Origin: CAJXMH01 sp964001305
GTDB lineage: Bacteria; Bacteroidota; Bacteroidia; Flavobacteriales_E; Vicingaceae
Reading direction: 5' to 3'
NCBI GenBank assembly: GCA_964001305.1
Contig: CAXFAI010000044.1
Coordinates: 1 to 64,000, forward strand
Length of the DNA stretch: 64,000 nucleotides
In this document: positions 44,801 through 53,840 of the stretch, piece by piece
Layout: every line of letters begins with the position of its first letter
Position numbering within the stretch: the stretch's first letter is position 1
The notes under the pieces: model-generated
The model's database searches: none
The model's input: only the letters and a program-made list of their open reading frames with translations
Told to the model about the DNA's origin: nothing
Translations under genes and position numbers: made by a program

Positions 44801-45253
44801 GTAAATCAAATGAGCCAAGAAGGAATAGCGAGTTTAGAGCAAAATGGAAGCATAGAATTGGATGTTGAGGGCGGAAAAATTACCTTAGATGTAAGCGATG
44901 TTGAAATCAGCTCAGAAGATATTCCAGGTTGGTTAGTTACTACTGAGGGTAAATACACCGTTGCTTTAGATGTGAGTTTAACAGAGGCTTTAATTAATGA
45001 AGGAATAGCCAGAGAAATGGTAAATCGCATTCAAAACTTTAGAAAAGAGGCTGGTTTAGAGGTTACAGATAAGATAACGTTAAAAGTTCAAAATGTTGCT
45101 GAAATCAAGGGGGCAGTTGAACAGAATAAAGATTATATTTGTTCGGAAACCCTAGCAACTAGCCTAGAAATCGTAGACGAAGTTGCTGAAAAACAATACA
45201 AAATAGAAATCGACCAAGAGCTTGAAACTTATGTTTCTTTGAGCTTGGCTTAA
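41894..45253 (+). CDS. ileS: Isoleucyl-tRNA synthetase
   Basis: This 1119-residue class I synthetase has the HIGH motif as GIHH (56-59) in PPSANGLPGIHHVMAR, the editing (CP1) domain with TTTPWTLPSNTALGV, and KMSKR near residue 665 (GQKMSKRLGN). An anticodon-binding domain and a long C-terminal region follow. The length and HIGH variant fit the longer, eukaryote-like IleS type that is found in Bacteroidota. It starts a gene string with a dksA-like gene (12 bases) and lspA (14 bases), an order often seen in this phylum. Confidence 0.96.
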   Translation: MSKYKEYQQLDLSSIADEVLAEWEANNTFQKSIETREGKTPFVFYEGPPSANGLPGIHHVMARAIKDIFCRYKTQKGFQVKRKAGWDTHGLPVELGVEKELGITKEDIGKSISVEEYNARCKEAVMRYTDVWNNLTQKMGYWVDMDDPYITYKNKYIESVWYLLKKLYDQGMIYKGYTIQPYSPAAGTGLSSHELNQPGCYRDVKDTSATAMFKVVENEESKFLFSDLHGELFFLAWTTTPWTLPSNTALGVGGKITYVKVKTFNKYTHEPITVVLAKDLLGKWFNSKHESLGLDEYENDGKKIPYEIVEEFKGTDLEGLRYEQLLPYKQPEEGDAFKVILGDFVTTEDGTGIVHLAPSYGADDFRVTKANGIGALHLVDNQGRFTEEVTDFAGMYVKNQYYEDGKAPEKSVDVEISIKLKEANRAFDVQKYEHSYPHCWRTDKPVLYFPLDSWFIKSTEVKDRLIELNNTINWKPESTGKGRFGNWLENLQDWNLSRSRYWGIPIPIWTTEDREEQICIGSAEQLKAECEKAVENGLMEKNPLADFEPSNMSEENYETFDFHRPFVDDIVLVSPSGKAMHREMDLIDVWFDSGSMPYAQWHYPFENKELIEENGFYPADFIAEGVDQTRGWFFTLHAIATMCFDSVAYKNVVSNGLVLDKNGQKMSKRLGNAVDPFETLKKYGPDATRWYMVTNAQPWDNLKFDLEGIVEVQRKFFGTLYNTYNFFALYANIDGFKYQEADVDLGKRPEIDRWILSKLNSLIKTVDQSFADFEPTKAGRAIQEFTTDHLSNWYVRLCRRRFWKGEYTEDKISAYQTLYHCLKTVAKLSAPIAPFYADRLYQDLNQISGQESAESVHLSDFGKVYEAHINIDLEERMEIAQKLSSMVLSLRRKESMKVRQPLQKMMVPVLDPKFKRQLQEVEDLILSEVNVKELEYLEETAGVLVKKIKPDFKKLGPKFGKQMKLVAAAVNQMSQEGIASLEQNGSIELDVEGGKITLDVSDVEISSEDIPGWLVTTEGKYTVALDVSLTEALINEGIAREMVNRIQNFRKEAGLEVTDKITLKVQNVAEIKGAVEQNKDYICSETLATSLEIVDEVAEKQYKIEIDQELETYVSLSLA

Positions 45254-45265
45254 ATAAGAAATACA

Positions 45266-45643
45266 ATGGCAGAAAAAGAAAGATACAACGATCAAGAATT
45301 AGAAGAATTCAAAACGCTTATTAACGATAAGTTGAAAGAGGCAAGAAATGATTTAGAGGGTTTGAGAAACTCATTATCACATAAAGACGATCATGGAACT
45401 GAAGATACATCACCTTCGTTTAAAATGATGGAAGATGGCTCAGATACCCTTTCAAGAGAAGAAATGTCGCAATTGGCTGTTCGTCAAGAAAAGTTTATTA
45501 CGCATTTGGAGAATGCCTTAACGAGAATAAGCAACAAAACCTACGGAGTTTGCCGTGTTACTGGAAAATTGATTCCCAAAGAAAGATTAAGAGCCGTTCC
45601 TCACGCTACCTTATCGATTGAAGCGAAAGAAGCTCAGAGCTAA
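45266..45643 (+). CDS. TraR/DksA-family protein
   Basis: This 125-residue protein has an N-terminal coiled coil (8-85, with the acidic tip DDHGTEDTSPS region) and a DksA-like C-terminal segment YGVCRVTGKLIPKERLRAVPHATLSI. Only one cysteine remains where DksA has a four-Cys zinc finger, a variant known in Bacteroidota. Family members bind RNA polymerase through the secondary channel; whether this one does is inferred. It is co-transcribed with ileS and lspA. Confidence 0.88.
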   Translation: MAEKERYNDQELEEFKTLINDKLKEARNDLEGLRNSLSHKDDHGTEDTSPSFKMMEDGSDTLSREEMSQLAVRQEKFITHLENALTRISNKTYGVCRVTGKLIPKERLRAVPHATLSIEAKEAQS

Positions 45644-45657
45644 TTTAAAAGGATTAT

Positions 45658-46275
45658 ATGGAGAAGCCTAAGTCTTCTTATACTATGCCGCTAATAGTCA
45701 TATTAGCGGTTTTGTTTATAGACCAAGCCAGTAAAATTTGGGTAAAAACCAATATGGAATTAGCAGAAGAAATTCCTGTTTTTGGTGATTGGTTTATTAT
45801 TCATTTTACCGAAAACAACGGGATGGCTTTTGGTTTGGAGCTAGCCGGAGATTATGGAAAGTTGATTTTAAGTGTATTTCGCATAATAGCGGTATGTTTA
45901 ATTGGTTGGTATATCTTTCAAATGCCAAAAAAGGGAGCTGGCAAGGGCCTGATGTTTAGTGCTGCTTTAATCTTTGCAGGCGCTTTAGGTAATATTTTAG
46001 ATAGTGCTTTTTATGGATTAATATTTAATGAGAGCTATTATCAAGTGGCTAGTTTAATGCCTGCTGAAGGAGGTTATGCAGGATTTTTATATGGCAAAGT
46101 AGTTGACATGCTTTACTTTCCGTTATACGAAGGCTTCTTACCCGATTGGGTTCCTATTTGGGGAGGAGAATATTTTATCTTTTTCCGTCCTGTGTTTAAT
46201 ATCGCTGACTCAGCAATCACCTGTGGAGTAGCATCTATTCTACTTTTTCATAGAAACTTTTTTAAGGAAGAATAG
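45658..46275 (+). CDS. lspA: Lipoprotein signal peptidase (signal peptidase II)
   Basis: This 205-residue protein has four membrane helices. It has FTENNGMAFG (the conserved NxG(M/A)AF loop) and the two catalytic aspartates in GNILDSAFYG and FNIADSAITCG. An extra loop between them (PAEGGYAGFLYG...) is typical of Bacteroidota. It cuts prolipoproteins below the lipidated cysteine. The last 14 bases overlap the convergent membrane-protein gene. Confidence 0.95.
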   Translation: MEKPKSSYTMPLIVILAVLFIDQASKIWVKTNMELAEEIPVFGDWFIIHFTENNGMAFGLELAGDYGKLILSVFRIIAVCLIGWYIFQMPKKGAGKGLMFSAALIFAGALGNILDSAFYGLIFNESYYQVASLMPAEGGYAGFLYGKVVDMLYFPLYEGFLPDWVPIWGGEYFIFFRPVFNIADSAITCGVASILLFHRNFFKEE

Positions 46276-47671
46276 CCTTTTCAAAAATTCCATAAGGTCC
46301 AAAGCTGGTAACAAAAAGGCTAGAATCTATTCCCCTTGGCGGAAACCATGGACTTGTTATTAAAGTGGGATAGGGAGATTGCATAAAACTATCTGGTAGC
46401 AAGTAGATTGATTTAACTCCACAAAACATTCTGAGAACACGAGGCTTAAAAAAGATGATGGTATCCTCCTTAGTGTAATTTTCTTTTATATAGTCATAAA
46501 GGGCAAGATTATCTTGCTGATAAATTTGGTTAGTTTCTAAATCTAAATTTTTCTGGTTTTGAGCCATAGTTTCGGATAAAAAACTCCAAGCCATTAATGC
46601 AAAGAATGGATAGATTAAAATCAATTTAGGCCATTTGGGAGCTTGTTCTATAGGAACTAGTATAAAGAAGAATAGAAAAGGCAAACAAACAAATAGAAAC
46701 CTTACTCCTTGCTGATATGGCCAAATCAATAGTACTAAAACAGATAAAAGTAAAAATGCAGACCAATGTGCGAGTGCTTTTAATTTTATAATCATACCTG
46801 CAATAAACAAACTCAAGAGCAAGTAAGGTATAAACTCATAGTGCGAAACACCTCTTAAGTAAACTTCTAATAAATCAACGTAATAGGAAAAATTTGCTTG
46901 AATACTTTCCCAACTTAAGTTTTCAAAGAGCAAAATAAAATGATTTTTTGAGCCAAATGGAAAAAGAAAAAGGGAGGAGACGAATAATCCTAGGAACGTT
47001 AAATAGGGTAAATATTGGGTTTTGATGAGATTTACTAATGTGTTGTTTTTCAATTGAAAAATGAAAAGAGCAGGCAAAAGCATAATTCCTAATTCTCTTG
47101 TTAAGTAGCTGAAGAATATAATAAAACCAAGCATAAACTGCTGCTTTTTTGAAGCATGGTGTTTAAATAAGCTGAGGCTTAGCATAACTAGAAAGAAAAA
47201 GGGGAAATCAGATAATAGTTGATCGCCATGAAAGAGAAAATGCTCACTAAAAGCCAGACTGCAAATGATAAGTAGAGGAGAAAAAATATGTTCAAAATGG
47301 GGTTTAATTAGCCTAAATAAAAGCACCAAACCCGCATAGAAAAATAGATTGGTGTACACTTTTAACAAGTAAAATTGAATGCCAAATAAAGCAATAAGTG
47401 GGCTTAGTAATAAGGGGTAGCCCATAGGGTATAAATAGGGCCCAATTAGACGGTCAGACTTCTCTACCGTAAATTGATTGCTGAGGTATAGTTCCTTGAG
47501 TTCTCCTTTTACAATAGCTTCTGCTTGATTCAGATAAAGCGCAAAATCTCCACCCCAGTCATGCCCAATAGTCATATGCTTTTCCATTTGGAAAGCTGAG
47601 CTTATGAGTAGAATAGCTAATAAACTATAGGCAAGTAAATCTTTCTTTTTAAAATTAAAAGCCCCTTTCAT
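46262..47671 (-). CDS. Polytopic membrane protein, GT39/GT-C-like
   Basis: This 469-residue protein has about eleven membrane helices. The first outer loop carries GHDWGGDFALYLNQAEAI, with an acidic pair typical of GT-C transferases, and PYLYPMGYPLLLSPL follows. A soluble C-terminal tail of about 90 residues ends in GIFEKAILP. A lipid-linked sugar transferase role is inferred only. A TATTTTTG box ends 4 bases before the start. Confidence 0.65.
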   Translation of the reverse strand: MKGAFNFKKKDLLAYSLLAILLISSAFQMEKHMTIGHDWGGDFALYLNQAEAIVKGELKELYLSNQFTVEKSDRLIGPYLYPMGYPLLLSPLIALFGIQFYLLKVYTNLFFYAGLVLLFRLIKPHFEHIFSPLLIICSLAFSEHFLFHGDQLLSDFPFFFLVMLSLSLFKHHASKKQQFMLGFIIFFSYLTRELGIMLLPALFIFQLKNNTLVNLIKTQYLPYLTFLGLFVSSLFLFPFGSKNHFILLFENLSWESIQANFSYYVDLLEVYLRGVSHYEFIPYLLLSLFIAGMIIKLKALAHWSAFLLLSVLVLLIWPYQQGVRFLFVCLPFLFFFILVPIEQAPKWPKLILIYPFFALMAWSFLSETMAQNQKNLDLETNQIYQQDNLALYDYIKENYTKEDTIIFFKPRVLRMFCGVKSIYLLPDSFMQSPYPTLITSPWFPPRGIDSSLFVTSFGPYGIFEKAILP

Positions 47672-47675
47672 GGGC

Positions 47676-47683
47676 CAAAAATA
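47676..47683 (-). promoter_or_regulatory. -7 element TATTTTTG, almost touching the start codon
   Basis: Exact TAnnTTTG match on the minus strand; only 4 bases separate it from the ATG at 47671. Confidence 0.35.
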
Positions 47684-47692
47684 AGCAGGATA

Positions 47693-48985
47693 CTATTGCT
47701 TTTTAATGTCTTTTTCCCAAATCAGTTTTCCTTTACTATCGTAAGTTTTGATGGTTAATGTGCGCTCTTCAAAAGTTCCACTAAAGGTTAATTCCCCAAA
47801 GTTTTGTGATGCAAAGTGGGTGTTAGCAACCCTTAAAGTATTTGCCTCATCACTTGTATTGTAGGACTTGGATGAAAGAGGTGAACAGGTGTAGTCATAA
47901 ATGACATTTCCATTAGCTAATTCCAATTTACTGAGTTCTGTTTTATGTCGGTCTCCACTTAAAAAGATGACGTTTTTAATATTTTCCTCTTCAATTAACT
48001 TTAATAGCTGTTCGCGTTCTTTTGCAAAAGTTGCATGGTTTTCATACAAAGCGGCAGGACTTAAAAACTGGCCACCTACGGCAACTATTTTAAAGCTTGC
48101 CTTACTGTTTACTAAAGCATCTATCAACCACTGAACTTGTTCTTCTCCTAATATAAATCGTTCCCCAGTTTTTCGATTATTAGGAGTTCTGTAATAGCGG
48201 TTATCTAAAAGAAAGAAATCGACATCATTAAATGAAAACTGTGTACTAATACCCGGCTTCCCATTGATTCCATATTCATAATTTCCCCAAAAATCTTGAA
48301 ATGCTTTTAAGGTCATTTCTTTGCCCGCAAAACTTCGATCGGCATCATTGGGTCCAAAATCGTGATCGTCCCAAATGGCATAATGATGCATGCTTTTCCA
48401 AAAATTTTGAATAGCAGGCATACTTTTAAAATGCGTGTAACGATGTTCTATGCCACTTTTGCTGCTCCAATCTGGTTCTCTTAAATAAATATTGTCTCCA
48501 AGCCATAACATCAATTCTGCATTCTGCTTTGCCATTACTTCAAATATCTCGTTTCCTTGTCCATAAGGGGCACCAGGACGATCGTATTTGGTTTCATTGG
48601 TATAAGCACAACTTCCGGTAAGCATACTCCACTTTGGAGGCTCTTCTCGGTGTTGCCACAATTTTTGAGTCGTAAAGAGGCCTGAGGCAGCTGAATTTCC
48701 ATCAATGTAGATTTGATATTGATAAGTTGTTCCAGGTTCTAAATCTTTGGCAATCAACTTTACCGTTCTTGCATTGTCATTTGAACTATTGGCAAATACA
48801 AATTGCTTCGAATTAACCTTTTGTTCTTCCCAATACTGCATTTCCACTTTTTGTTCTTGTGCAGTTTGAACCCAAACCAAAACTTCTTTCATGGTATTGT
48901 AACCCAGCATAGGTCCAGATTGGATTTGTGCATTAGAAATAAAAGAAAGGCACAAAATGCTTAATAAAATAAAAACCGATTTCAT
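47693..48985 (-). CDS. PhoD-like alkaline phosphatase/phosphodiesterase
   Basis: This 430-residue protein has a signal peptide (MKSVFILLSILCLSFISNAQ), an N-terminal fibronectin-like domain, and the PhoD metallophosphatase core: TGSCAYTNE, LWLGDNIYLREPDW, WDDHDFGPNDADRSF and FLSGDRHKTELS. It acts outside the inner membrane on phosphomonoesters or diesters. It has no sorting domain, so it probably stays in the periplasm. It is 21 bases upstream of the GT-C-like gene and may be co-transcribed with it. Confidence 0.9.
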   Translation of the reverse strand: MKSVFILLSILCLSFISNAQIQSGPMLGYNTMKEVLVWVQTAQEQKVEMQYWEEQKVNSKQFVFANSSNDNARTVKLIAKDLEPGTTYQYQIYIDGNSAASGLFTTQKLWQHREEPPKWSMLTGSCAYTNETKYDRPGAPYGQGNEIFEVMAKQNAELMLWLGDNIYLREPDWSSKSGIEHRYTHFKSMPAIQNFWKSMHHYAIWDDHDFGPNDADRSFAGKEMTLKAFQDFWGNYEYGINGKPGISTQFSFNDVDFFLLDNRYYRTPNNRKTGERFILGEEQVQWLIDALVNSKASFKIVAVGGQFLSPAALYENHATFAKEREQLLKLIEEENIKNVIFLSGDRHKTELSKLELANGNVIYDYTCSPLSSKSYNTSDEANTLRVANTHFASQNFGELTFSGTFEERTLTIKTYDSKGKLIWEKDIKKQ

Positions 48986-49047
48986 CTTTTTTTGACTAAA
49001 GTATAAAAGTCACCTCATTCAACATGAAAACATAGCTTAAGAAATAA

Positions 49048-50358
49048 TTAATCTTTTGGGTCTTCCTTAGATACTAATTCAGGTTCATCTTCATCGGGCT
49101 TTACCGGAGCGTTTTCAATGGCTAAATTGTCATCTTCGCTGTAAATGAAAGACATATCTTCTATTGGAATGACCTTTTTACCGCTAGCCACTAAAGCCCA
49201 AGCCATGATAATACAACTTATAATAATTGCATAAAGTAAAATTCCTGAATCGAAGTTTTCATAGGTATATTCATCAGGTATAGCAAAGAATAAAAGAATA
49301 GTAATTAAACCTCGAGGGGCTAAAAACACTTGAGGCAAGATGTCTCTTTGAACAAATATTTTTAGCATAATAAAGCGAACCAAAAACAAGGCTAACAACA
49401 CGCCGATACTGATTAAAGCTACTTTCAAATCCGCGAGGCTACTTAGGGTTATGGTAATTCCAAATAAGACAAAAAAGAAAGTACGAACCACAAAAGCAGT
49501 TTCAATAGTAACCAAATGAAAATCTTTTAACACCTCAGTTACTTTTCCAGGTTCAATCCATTTTTTGAGAAAACCACGGAAAAACAACTTGTGGTTGTTG
49601 AGCACGAGGCCGAAAATGAGAATGATTAGCAATGAGCTGAGGTGAAATAACTTTCCTACAGAATAGAGAATAAGCAGAACGGCAATAAGCATAAATAGCT
49701 TAACCTGTGAGTTCATTTTTTGAAAAACCAAAACCAAGGCATAGCTAATAGCAGCTGATAACAGGATGGTAATACTAATGTTAGTAACTACATCAAATAC
49801 AACTACTTTAGCGCTGCTTTCTCCTGCATTTCCAATCAAAAAATAGAAAAACATTATTCCAAGAATGTCTGAGAAAGTGCCATCGTAAACCATAAACTCT
49901 TTCTTTTCTTCCGAAAGGCCTCCAACTGATGGGATAATAATGGCGCTACTCATAATGGAAAGTGGAACGGCATATACCAAAGAAGTAAAGAAATCTGGAA
50001 TGATAAATTGATTGATGATAAAAGCACAAGCAAAGGCAGAAACTACCAATGACAGAAGGGCTACGCTAAACGATTTCCAGATGATGGGCCATTTATCTTT
50101 GCTCAAACGAAGGTCGAGTGCCGCTTCCAAAACAATCATGATTAGACCTACAATTCCTAAGAGTTCTAGCACATTAAATAAAAGGTCGTTAACAGAAATC
50201 CATAATAAGTTTAACCCTTGTTTAATAAGAATACCCAATACAATCAGCATGAGTACAGAAGGCACATTTGTTTTCTTTGAAATGATATTAAAGAAATACG
50301 AAATGATAATAATCACGCTAATCGCAATGATCGCTGTATAGGGATTTATTACTTCCAT
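49048..50358 (-). CDS. Cation:proton antiporter (CPA family)
   Basis: This 436-residue protein has about twelve to thirteen membrane helices and a C-terminal acidic tail (PVKPDEDEPELVSKEDPKD). The core motifs resemble CPA-type exchangers (VLEAALDLRLS, SIMSSAIIIPSVGG, YDGTFSDILGIM), with SD where CPA1 members usually have ND. It probably exchanges Na+ or K+ for H+. It overlaps the upstream gene by 10 bases, so the two are translationally coupled. Confidence 0.85.
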   Translation of the reverse strand: MEVINPYTAIIAISVIIIISYFFNIISKKTNVPSVLMLIVLGILIKQGLNLLWISVNDLLFNVLELLGIVGLIMIVLEAALDLRLSKDKWPIIWKSFSVALLSLVVSAFACAFIINQFIIPDFFTSLVYAVPLSIMSSAIIIPSVGGLSEEKKEFMVYDGTFSDILGIMFFYFLIGNAGESSAKVVVFDVVTNISITILLSAAISYALVLVFQKMNSQVKLFMLIAVLLILYSVGKLFHLSSLLIILIFGLVLNNHKLFFRGFLKKWIEPGKVTEVLKDFHLVTIETAFVVRTFFFVLFGITITLSSLADLKVALISIGVLLALFLVRFIMLKIFVQRDILPQVFLAPRGLITILLFFAIPDEYTYENFDSGILLYAIIISCIIMAWALVASGKKVIPIEDMSFIYSEDDNLAIENAPVKPDEDEPELVSKEDPKD

Positions 50359-51185
50359 TTGTTCAGTTGAAATTTCTTTTTTTCTTGTTCTTCTACCGGT
50401 GGGAAAAGTTCCTCAAAAATTTGCTTGGCTAGTATCGGAAAATATTCTCGTGTGATCACATTTATGTCATTAACTGTGGCTGGAAAGCTTGTCATAGAAA
50501 TTCCTGTGGATAATACCGTTCCATCTTTGTGATAAAGTGTGTAATGTAATTGAATCAGACGATTGTATTGCATTTGTCCCATACTAACTCCATCGCTATA
50601 ATCATTACTCACATCAAGCTGATTGATGAACAAAAAGTATTTATTGTTAAACTTTTGATACATGCTGTCTAACATGTGTTGGTCTTTTACAACAGCTTTC
50701 ATGTAACGTTTTCGATCATCTCTCTTACTAATCACTTGCCCGTTTTCTATTCTACCTCTTTGATAGCTTTTATCCTCCTTTTTTACGCGTTCTTTAAGCG
50801 ATTGCATTTTGCTTTTTTCTTCGGTTTCAGAAACGAGCTCGTATTCTAATTTAAGTTTGCTGTATACATATCTCAAGTCGGTTTGCATTTCTTCTTCATC
50901 CACCAAGTAAAAAGAACTCACTTGACATTTTTCCTCGAAGGTATATCGCAAGCTTTGATCAATCGCAGCTTGATAACGACTCACAATTTCTTCTGTGGTC
51001 ATTTGATTGGCTCTGGCTATAACAGGATTAACATCAGAGAGGTACATTCCTTTTTCAAATGGGACAACCAGTAAAGATTGATTATTCAGATTGATTGGTT
51101 CATCCGTAAACCTTAGCGTAGAATGCTGAGCTTGAGTTGCTCCGAACCATATAACCAGAAAGAATAATAGCTTAATTTTTTTCAT
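50349..51185 (-). CDS. Secreted or periplasmic protein of unknown function
   Basis: This 278-residue protein has a signal peptide (MKKIKLLFFLVIWFGATQAQ). The body is a soluble alpha/beta protein with a charged helical stretch (KSKMQSLKERVKKEDKSYQRGRIENG) and a later YFLFINQLDV strand. No family is recognised. It is co-transcribed with the antiporter gene it overlaps. A TATTTTTG box lies 14 bases upstream. Confidence 0.7.
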   Translation of the reverse strand: MKKIKLLFFLVIWFGATQAQHSTLRFTDEPINLNNQSLLVVPFEKGMYLSDVNPVIARANQMTTEEIVSRYQAAIDQSLRYTFEEKCQVSSFYLVDEEEMQTDLRYVYSKLKLEYELVSETEEKSKMQSLKERVKKEDKSYQRGRIENGQVISKRDDRKRYMKAVVKDQHMLDSMYQKFNNKYFLFINQLDVSNDYSDGVSMGQMQYNRLIQLHYTLYHKDGTVLSTGISMTSFPATVNDINVITREYFPILAKQIFEELFPPVEEQEKKKFQLNKWK

Positions 51186-51199
51186 GCTGCAGCTTTATT

Positions 51200-51207
51200 C
51201 AAAAATA
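51200..51207 (-). promoter_or_regulatory. -7 element TATTTTTG for the 50349-51185 gene
   Basis: Exact TAnnTTTG match, 14 bases before the start codon; it would drive this gene and the antiporter. Confidence 0.4.
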
Positions 51208-51270
51208 GAGCCAAAGCACATTGAAGTGATACTTTGCTATTTTAACTTTAACACAGTTTGTTGTTAACAA

Positions 51271-52590
51271 TTATTGAAACAATCGAAGAATGTCGTTTCC
51301 ATTTGCAAGTAGCATTAATGCAAGCAGAATAACAATTCCAACAATTTGAGCATACTCCATAAACTTTTCAGGAGCTGGTTTGCCGACAATCATTTCGTAA
51401 AGCAAGAACATCACATGACCTCCATCTAAAGCAGGAATTGGTAAAATGTTCATAATGGCTAATATGATTGAAAGAAATGCGGTAAAATTCCAAAACCTTT
51501 CCCAATCCCAAGTTGGGGAAAAAGCTTTACCTATGGTTAAAAACCCTCCTAATGATTTATAAGCCTCAGTTTCGGGCTTAAACATGAGCTTCATTTGCTT
51601 GATGTAATTATCAAATGAAGAGTATGCTTTATTTACTCCAGCAGGGATTGATTCAAGTAAACCGTATTTTTGGGTAGCAAACTCCAATTGTTCATCCATG
51701 GGTGTAATTGCGAAACCTAAAGTGCCTTGATCGCTCACTTCTGCACTTACATCAATATTCTTATTGTTTCTTAAAATAGTAACCGAAACGGTTTCATTTT
51801 TATGAGATTTAAGATACTTAACTACATCTTGGAAAAAGGGTGTTTTAGTTTGATTTATTCCTACAATCTGATCTCCTTTTTGAAGACCTGCTTTCTCGGC
51901 ATTTGAACCTGAACTAACTACTTCAATTATTGGCAACAATGCCGGTTCCATAAATGATTTTTGATTTTTAATCATTTCAGCTACCGTACCTTGTGGAACT
52001 TGAATGCTTGTTTTTCTTCCTTTTCTTTCTACCTCAATTTCTTGAGCATCTTCCAGTAAAATTTTTAATTGAATGTCACTGAACTTCTCAACCTTATCTC
52101 CATCTACACTTAGAATTTTATCTCCATTCACAAGTCCTATCTGAGTCGCAGTGGTGTCAGTATAAACTCCATATTTTAAATTTTCAGTTGGAATATATTG
52201 TGTTCCCCAAACAAAAAGAACCATGGCATAAATGGCCATTCCTAAAATAATATTAACTGTTACTCCGCCTATCATAATGATGAGTCGCTGCCAAGCTGGT
52301 TTAGAACGAAACTCCCAAGGTTGCGGAGGTTGTTTCATTTGTTCTTTATCCATTGATTCATCGATCATTCCAGCAATTTTAACGTAGCCACCAAGAGGTA
52401 GCCATCCAATTCCATATTCTGTTTCCCCTTTTTGGGTTTTGAAAAGCGAAAACCAAGGATCAAAAAACAAGTAGAACTTTTCTACTTTGGTTTTAAAAAG
52501 TTTGGCAGGTATAAAGTGTCCTAATTCATGTAATACAACTAGGATTGATAGACTAAGGATAAGCTGACTTGCTTGGATTAATATTTCCAT
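51271..52590 (-). CDS. rseP: RseP-like site-2 zinc metalloprotease
   Basis: This 439-residue intramembrane protease has HELGH at 21-25 in the first helix and a third metal ligand in ALDGGH near residue 388. Between them are two PDZ domains (KILSVDGDKVEKF, KGDQIVGINQTKTPF). This layout matches RseP/MucP enzymes, which cut anti-sigma factors in the membrane and release envelope stress sigma factors. It follows dxr on the same strand, a frequent bacterial pair. Confidence 0.93.
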   Translation of the reverse strand: MEILIQASQLILSLSILVVLHELGHFIPAKLFKTKVEKFYLFFDPWFSLFKTQKGETEYGIGWLPLGGYVKIAGMIDESMDKEQMKQPPQPWEFRSKPAWQRLIIMIGGVTVNIILGMAIYAMVLFVWGTQYIPTENLKYGVYTDTTATQIGLVNGDKILSVDGDKVEKFSDIQLKILLEDAQEIEVERKGRKTSIQVPQGTVAEMIKNQKSFMEPALLPIIEVVSSGSNAEKAGLQKGDQIVGINQTKTPFFQDVVKYLKSHKNETVSVTILRNNKNIDVSAEVSDQGTLGFAITPMDEQLEFATQKYGLLESIPAGVNKAYSSFDNYIKQMKLMFKPETEAYKSLGGFLTIGKAFSPTWDWERFWNFTAFLSIILAIMNILPIPALDGGHVMFLLYEMIVGKPAPEKFMEYAQIVGIVILLALMLLANGNDILRLFQ

Positions 52591-52607
52591 TTCGAAAATT
52601 TGTGCCG

Positions 52608-52615
52608 CAAAAGTA
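52608..52615 (-). promoter_or_regulatory. -7 element TACTTTTG upstream of rseP
   Basis: Exact TAnnTTTG match, 17 bases before the start codon. Confidence 0.4.
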
Positions 52616-52664
52616 AGGATTAATGAAGCATGCTAAAGGAAGTAAGCATGATGGCATTTAGTGT

Positions 52665-53840
52665 TTAAGCTTTCTTAAGAATTAACGACTTTGCTAGTTG
52701 TCTAGCTTCCGCATCACAAGCGATGTAGTCTTCTAATTTAGGTTTCTTTACAAAGCTGGTGTCTTCCATTACTCTTTGGTTGATTTCAGCAATTTCTAAA
52801 AAGTGTATTTGCTCTTTTCGAAAAGCATAATTGCTTATTTCATTTGCTGCATTTAGCGCACAAGCTGCAGTGCCTTCTTTTTCCAAAGCTTTATAGGCTA
52901 AAGATAAGTTTGCAAAAGTTTCTGTGTCGGCTTTTTCAAAAGTTAAACTGGGATAATCCAGAAAGTTAAACCTAGGAAAATCACTAACTATTCGCTGAGG
53001 GTAAGCCATGGCATATTGAATAGGAAGTTTCATATCTGGCAATCCCATTTGAGCTTTCATACTGCCATCTTCAAATTGAACAATGGAGTGAATAATGGAT
53101 TGTGGATGAACGATTATATCTATTTGCTCAGGCTTGAGGTTAAATAACCATTTGGCCTCTATTACTTCTAAACCCTTGTTCATTAATGTGGCAGAGTCAA
53201 TGGTAATTTTTGCACCCATTTCCCAATTGGGGTGATTCAGTGCTTCTTTAACAGTCACTTGTTCTAGTTCTTTCCTACTTTTTCCTCTAAAAGGACCACC
53301 TGAAGCAGTCAAATAAATTTTTTCTATTGGATTATGAAACTCCCCTACCATGCACTGAAAAAGAGCTGAATGTTCAGAGTCTACCGGTAAAATAGGAACC
53401 TGATTCTTATCTGCTAATTGACTGACCAACTCTCCTGCTACCACTAAGGTTTCTTTATTGGCTAATGCAATTGGTTTATTTGCTTCTATGGCAGCAAGTG
53501 TTGGTTTTAAGCCTGCATAACCTACTAAGGCAGTCAACACTAAATCAACATCATTCATTTGAACTACCTGTTCCAATGCCTCTTCACCTGCATAAACTTT
53601 AATGCCTTCTGCCCAAAGTTTGGTATTTAATTCTTCGTACTTACTATCATCTACGATAACTACTGTATTGGGCTTAAATTCAAGGGCTTGTTGAGCTAAT
53701 AACTCATGATTTGAATGTGCAGTTAGTACTTCAACTTCAAATTTAGATTCATTCTTTCTAATTACTTCAAGTGCTTGTGTACCAATAGACCCCGTTGATC
53801 CTAAAAGGGCTATTTTCTTTTTCTTAACCGAATTTTTCAT
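52665..53840 (-). CDS. dxr: 1-deoxy-D-xylulose 5-phosphate reductoisomerase
   Basis: This 391-residue enzyme has the NADPH site GSTGSIGTQ (14-22), the metal-binding DSEHSALFQ (D154, E156), the substrate loop SGGPFRG and NKGLEVIEA. Length and motifs are normal for DXP reductoisomerase. It makes 2-C-methyl-D-erythritol 4-phosphate, the committed step of the non-mevalonate isoprenoid pathway. It is followed by rseP 74 bases later. Confidence 0.96.
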   Translation of the reverse strand: MKNSVKKKKIALLGSTGSIGTQALEVIRKNESKFEVEVLTAHSNHELLAQQALEFKPNTVVIVDDSKYEELNTKLWAEGIKVYAGEEALEQVVQMNDVDLVLTALVGYAGLKPTLAAIEANKPIALANKETLVVAGELVSQLADKNQVPILPVDSEHSALFQCMVGEFHNPIEKIYLTASGGPFRGKSRKELEQVTVKEALNHPNWEMGAKITIDSATLMNKGLEVIEAKWLFNLKPEQIDIIVHPQSIIHSIVQFEDGSMKAQMGLPDMKLPIQYAMAYPQRIVSDFPRFNFLDYPSLTFEKADTETFANLSLAYKALEKEGTAACALNAANEISNYAFRKEQIHFLEIAEINQRVMEDTSFVKKPKLEDYIACDAEARQLAKSLILKKA

